Shown: positions 60,082 through 64,000 of the stretch, piece by piece | How the letters are laid out: every line of letters begins with the position of its first letter | Position numbering within the stretch: the stretch's first letter is position 1 | Assembly: GCA_963691655.1 (NCBI GenBank) | Contig: OY829328.1 | Coordinates: forward strand, 34,987,890 to 35,051,889 | Origin: Toxonevra muliebris | Lineage: Eukaryota > Arthropoda > Insecta > Diptera > Pallopteridae | Reading direction: 5' to 3' | Length of the DNA: 64,000 bases | Notes under the pieces: generated by a model | Databases searched by the model: none | Told to the model about the DNA's origin: nothing | What the model saw: the letters and a program-made list of their open reading frames with translations, nothing else | Translations under genes and position numbers: made by a program

Positions 60082-61469
60082 TAGAGTGGTCGTTAATTTT
60101 AAAGTTTGGAATATTTTTCCATACGCCTACTTACTATGTTCCTTTATGTTAATAATGTAAGCTGTAAAAGTTTCAGACAAAAATATTTATATTTAAACGA
60201 GCCTCCTCGTCTTCAAAAAATGTGATATGTATGTAAGTAATATGCTGCTTAATTATTTAAATTAAAGGTTTTTGTTTACAGCAAGCGACTATTTTTTAAC
60301 AATTCTGGATATGAAGAATTCATGTATTTTTAAGTAAATTAAATAACCGAATGTTTTTAATGATTTCTCGTAGTCTAATGTGAATTTATTATTTTTGAAT
60401 AAATTTTGACTCATTTTGTAAAATTTAATTGAAATAAACCGTTACAAAAATATTAATCCACTTAAGAAACAAAAAAATTGGCCCTGAGCTGTGTATCTAT
60501 ATTTTTGAACATTCGTTTTTATTACATTTAGAAAAGAAAATGTTGAAAAATTTTTATGTCTCTTTTGTTTTGTTCAAAAGCCTTAAATATACCTAAGAGT
60601 CCATGGCATGTCAAAATATTTTAGTAACCATGAAAAAAACCAAGGTACATTTTTAGGAGGGCAAAGCTTTTTTTGTATGGAACTGGTGGCTCCCTAACAT
60701 ATGTAATTCATATCAAAGTTCTCTTCTTCTTTTAATTCCTTTTTTTTATTCCTTGTAAACCAATATTAAGAGTCGATTAATCGACTTTAAAGGATTTCAG
60801 ACGTAGATAAATCGGCTTTTAAATTATGATCAATTCAGAAGTTGAAAATCAATTTCTTCCCAATTGCACATCGCTACCAATTAGCTACAATGGCATAGTA
60901 ATTCAAATATTTAGCATTTGAAGCACATATCTCATTTTTAGCGTGATATCAACGTTCCTACACTATTTGCTGCTACTACTATGTCGGCACAACAGCTCAC
61001 GGAGGGCTTAAGCCGAACTTTTGGCATCCATTCATGTTGTGTGAGTTATATTTGTACACAAATGGAAGGGAGCTACAGTTTTATACCGAATCTGAACGGC
61101 GAAGTGAAAAGCTTAAGCATAGGCAGTTTTTATTCTCGAAGGATTGCCATTCCCAGCCAAAAGTTGGTGCCGTGTAGATATATTTTTATTTTCGATTTTT
61201 GAGCGTGCCGTGATTTCTAGTCTATTTAGGTTTTAAACAAAGTTATATCACAGAAATTCTAAGATGTGATAATATTTAATTTTCAACTTTGATAATACGG
61301 GAGTGTTTTTCAGATATAAACTTTGAGTCCGATGAGGCACGTTTAAATTTAAATATTTTTGCCTGAAACTTTCACAGTTTACATTTTTCACATTAAGGAA
61401 CAAAACTAGGGGGCGTAGAGTTAAAACGATATATAAAAAATTTCCCCCATATGCCTAAGAACCACTCTA
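60082..61469. mobile_element. hAT-type non-autonomous element, 1.39 kb
   Basis: The ends TAGAGTGGTC and ...AACCACTCTA are inverted, and homology continues about 130 bases inward (for example AAAGTTTCAGACAAAAATAT against AAAGTTTCAGGCAAAAATAT). The flanking 8-mers GTGTTTAT and GTGTATAT differ by one base, fitting an 8-bp target duplication. The middle contains repeat copy B (60979-61215). No transposase. Confidence 0.8.
60979..61215 (+). repeat. Dispersed retroelement-like repeat, copy B
   Basis: GAGCTACAGTTTTATACCGA, GGCGAAGTGAAAAGC and TTGCCATTCCCAGCCAA match copy A at 33990-34215. It lies inside the hAT-type element. Confidence 0.6.
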
Positions 61470-61636
61470 GTGTATATGCATAAATAAAAAATATATATTG
61501 CAACTTATTTGATATTTACGTATACATGTATGTACTTTACAATTAAATGAAACTGACCGGGAAATAATATACTTGAAAAAAACTCATAAATACTGATAAG
61601 AAAAATTCTTCGTAATTTTCAATACAATGAATATTA

Positions 61637-62115
61637 ACCTTTTGACGCCCGAATTTTAATAGGCCTTGATAGAAACCTTTTGTACCGAAATCTATTGTTT
61701 ATTACGACTTTCACAATAATGACAACAAATACATGCCTCTAAATATATATTTTTGTTAGTTCTTTATGCAAGTTTTAAAAAAACATAACATAACGACCTC
61801 GGTAGCATAGGGGGTAGTGCACTAAACTTTCATCCGGGAGGTTTTGGTTTGATTCCCGTCTTGCTCTGGTGGTTAATTCTCATAACCTTCTTATATTCTC
61901 TATCGATATGAAGTGTATGGGAATTATAAGAAATTGTACAAGTTCACATCTTGGTAGGTAATGACAAAACCACCAAGCGGATAAAAAATAGCTACACCGC
62001 CGTTTGGAATCGGCGTTAAACTGTAGGTCCAACTGTGTGGTATCACAATGGGCCGTTTAGGCCTAAGTGTGTCTCTAGATAGCCACTGGATAACCCTTTT
62101 CTCCAATCTTCATAT
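61637..62115 (+). repeat. Dispersed repeat, copy 2, containing a tRNA-derived SINE
   Basis: Begins CCTTTTGACGCCCGAATTTT and ends CCACTGGATAACCCTTTTCT, as in copy 1 at 23262-23480. The middle carries a tRNA-like head and the block TCGGCGTTAAACTGTAGGTC, which resembles short interspersed elements of flies. Confidence 0.6.
61794..61863 (+). repeat. tRNA-like SINE head (A box and B box)
   Basis: GGTAGCATAGGGGGTAGTGC resembles an A box and GGTTTGATTCCC a B box of RNA polymerase III promoters, at tRNA spacing. The acceptor and anticodon stems do not pair well, so it is not a working tRNA gene. Confidence 0.6.
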
Positions 62116-62809
62116 TTTCTTAGAACTATTGTATTCTTCATCACATTGAAAGTATTAATCCTCTAGCAGGCAGGACCATCCTCCAGGCGGACAACCGCCT
62201 GATACAATTTAAGGAACGTTTAAAATTTTTTATGTGTATTCATACTGCTCAGTCGATAGATGAATACCGGAGCTGCATGTTGCGTTTCTATCGTCAGTTG
62301 AAGGTCAGATTTCGAGAAATTAACGAAACAAAATTATTCTGTGATATTAAAATTATTTGCGATAATTTTAATTATTGAAAAAAAAAAAAATATTTATAGT
62401 TATTTGTTGGAGTTGAAAAAGTATAAGAAAGTAGGAAATTGATTGTATTTTACATTTATGAAATTTCAATACATAATAATTTTTAACTTTTTCATTTATC
62501 GGGACCACGAGCTTCTTGATGGACCACCTATTTTTCCACCTCGATCTAAAATAATGACTCTAATTCGATTTTCTACTAAATTTCCGAGTTTTATACATTA
62601 AAATCAACCAATCCTCATATTTTTTTAGTTATGAAAAAAATTGGCTTGCTAGGGGATTAAAGTAGTGGCATGAAACAAAATAAATCTTTCTGGAAATAGT
62701 ATAAATTCTTAAAAAAATTAAAACCGATATTAAAAAAAAAATAGATTTTTTAGCAATCATGGAGCAGGAATGTGGAGGAGAGGAGGAAAAGAAGGACTAA
62801 GTGCTTTTT

Positions 62810-63330
62810 ACGTTTGCAAATATACCTTCGGAAAGAAATAGAGACTGCAACCATACATCACTCATTGTCCAATTATAAGACCAACTATTTCTTACGGATC
62901 CGTGGCCTGGTGGAAGCCAACAAGCGTAAAAAGTAACTCGACTGAACTTGGCAAGGTCCAAAGACTTGCTCTGACGGGTACAACAGGAGCAGTAAGGAGC
63001 ACACCACAAGCGGGGGTTGAGACGATGCTCTTACCTCTAAATCTGTGTATAAATAAAAAATGAAAGTGGGAACTGAAGATGACCCACCAGCAGATGTAAC
63101 AATACTTCCGCCGATTGGATAGTCGAACAATGTAAATGATAATATTGTGGAAGCTGTAACTGCAATGATCACGGGACACTTTGCCGTTGGAAAACGATTA
63201 CTGCAGAAATTACGGTGATATAGAGAAAGTTGAATCAATCCATCATCTACTCTGTGGATACACTGCACTCCGCGTAATGGGAGCAAGGTTCTTCGACAAC
63301 TTTTATGGTTAAACCTCTTGAGTTTTCTGA
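62810..63330 (+). pseudogene. Non-LTR retrotransposon fragment (post-reverse-transcriptase and C-terminus)
   Basis: The plus strand reads ISYGSVAWWKPTSVKSNSTE and LGKVQRLALTGTTGAVRSTP (62885-63010), then VTAMITGHFAVGKRLLQKL and SIHHLLCGYTALRVMGARFF (63145-63300), the RNase H-distal His/Cys region. Stops and frame changes intervene. Related in type to the 41180-41960 remnant. Confidence 0.75.
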
Positions 63331-63700
63331 GCACCAGACGTTTTCCTTATTTACGTAGCCAGAGAGTTAAAAGTGGGCATCATCGCCGAGAATAATTTTC
63401 CTGAAAAAATTGGGGTCAGTTTTTTGCATTTTAAGCAAACGTCTGAAGTTGGCTTTAATTCTTGTGTCAGCTGGGCTTTGTAAGCATTGAGGCTCCAGTT
63501 TTGCGAACGTCTTCGAATTAACATACGAAGGTTTTTGGTAATATTTTCAGTTGATCTGGATAGCCGAGCACGAGTTGAGTTTCAATAAATTCACAAATGT
63601 AAGATGAGAAGAAACTTCATTTCGACCAAACGCAGTACGAGCTGTCTCTGTTGAAACTTTCACCATTTGTTTTGCTCCATTTTCATTAACCGTAGAATTT
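63300..63700 (-). pseudogene. mariner-like transposase N-terminal/central fragment
   Basis: The minus strand encodes AQLTQELKPTSDV and, in a shifted frame, KMQKTDPNFFRKIILGDDAH then LSGYVNKENVWCSEN, the first catalytic Asp region (FxxkIIFsDEaHFxLxGYVNkqN). A stop replaces the residue after AHF, and there is a frameshift near 63420. Confidence 0.7.
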
Positions 63701-64000
63701 TTACTACCTAGTTATCAGATAGATCTAAATTTAACATATGAAAATAGCGCGCAGTTTAAAATGAAACCTATTCTTGAAACACCCTTAATAGGTACTCATA
63801 GCTGCCAACACCAAATTCTTAGTTATTATTTTTTAGAATATAAAGTTTAAGATTAAAGCTGAATACCATAAAGCGAAAATATTTTTTCAGTGCGCACACA
63901 ACATTTGGCCATAATCAGGCGCCTGAAAGCCAACTCTAACATACTTCGATTTTCTGATTATCATAGCAAAAATAAGAACAGAGAAATATCCTCTTACCTC

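Noticed and set aside
61794..61863. tRNA gene
   Set aside because: A and B boxes are present but the stems are poorly paired and no convincing anticodon loop forms. It is embedded in a repeat, so a tRNA-derived SINE fits better.
1..64000. CRISPR arrays, bacterial operons, rRNA genes, endogenous viral genes
   Set aside because: None seen. The repeats are transposons and simple sequence in a fly genome, and the retroelement fragments are non-LTR, with no envelope-like frame.

Overview
The window is AT-rich nuclear DNA from a higher fly (Diptera, Brachycera). The evidence is Drosophila-like exon sequences and short GT-AG introns next to very long ones. It also shows TACATATGTA-type simple repeats and dense remnants of Tc1/mariner, hAT-like, TTAA-site and R1/I-type elements. 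Several dispersed repeats look like those I associate with tephritid fruit flies, but the genus cannot be fixed from the sequence alone.

One large gene on the minus strand fills most of the window. It is the fly orthologue of CARMIL (LRRC16/RLTPR family), a leucine-rich-repeat regulator of actin capping protein. I could assemble 24 coding exons from 59537 down to 5945, all joining in frame. The predicted protein is 1518 residues: a PH domain, a long leucine-rich-repeat array, a helical dimerisation region, the capping-protein-interaction (CPI) and CARMIL-specific (CSI) motifs, and a long low-complexity tail. Intron 1 (16.6 kb), intron 2 (10.1 kb), intron 5 (9.3 kb) and intron 17 (5.3 kb) are large and full of mobile DNA.

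Two small genes or exons sit inside CARMIL introns. At 8238-8657 (plus strand) there is an intronless 139-residue protein with the UCH37-binding DEUBAD domain of proteasome receptor Rpn13/ADRM1 but no ubiquitin-binding Pru domain. At 17193-17474 (minus strand) an acidic ORF starts [14 protein letters not shown], a possible lipid-anchor signal. It is either a tiny nested gene or an alternative first exon that could place a membrane anchor in front of the LRR-less C-terminal half of CARMIL.

Region by region: 1-5944 is the 3' flank, with a MITE-like element and a dead Tc1 copy. 5945-11708 holds the C-terminal exons and the Rpn13-like gene. 11709-16989 is intron 17, with a hAT-type foldback element that has a perfect 8-bp target duplication. 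16990-22938 holds the LRR and helical exons. 22939-32255 is intron 5, with a 1-kb foldback element and an apparently intact DD37E transposon. 32256-32675 holds PH-domain exons. 32676-42740 is intron 2, with R1-like, I-like, TTAA-site and DD37E remnants. 42741-42838 is a PH exon. 42839-59413 is intron 1, with mariner remnants and nested elements. 59414-59537 is the first coding exon found. 59538-64000 is the 5' flank, with a hAT-type element, a tRNA-derived SINE, non-LTR and mariner fragments. A possible splice donor lies at the very edge.
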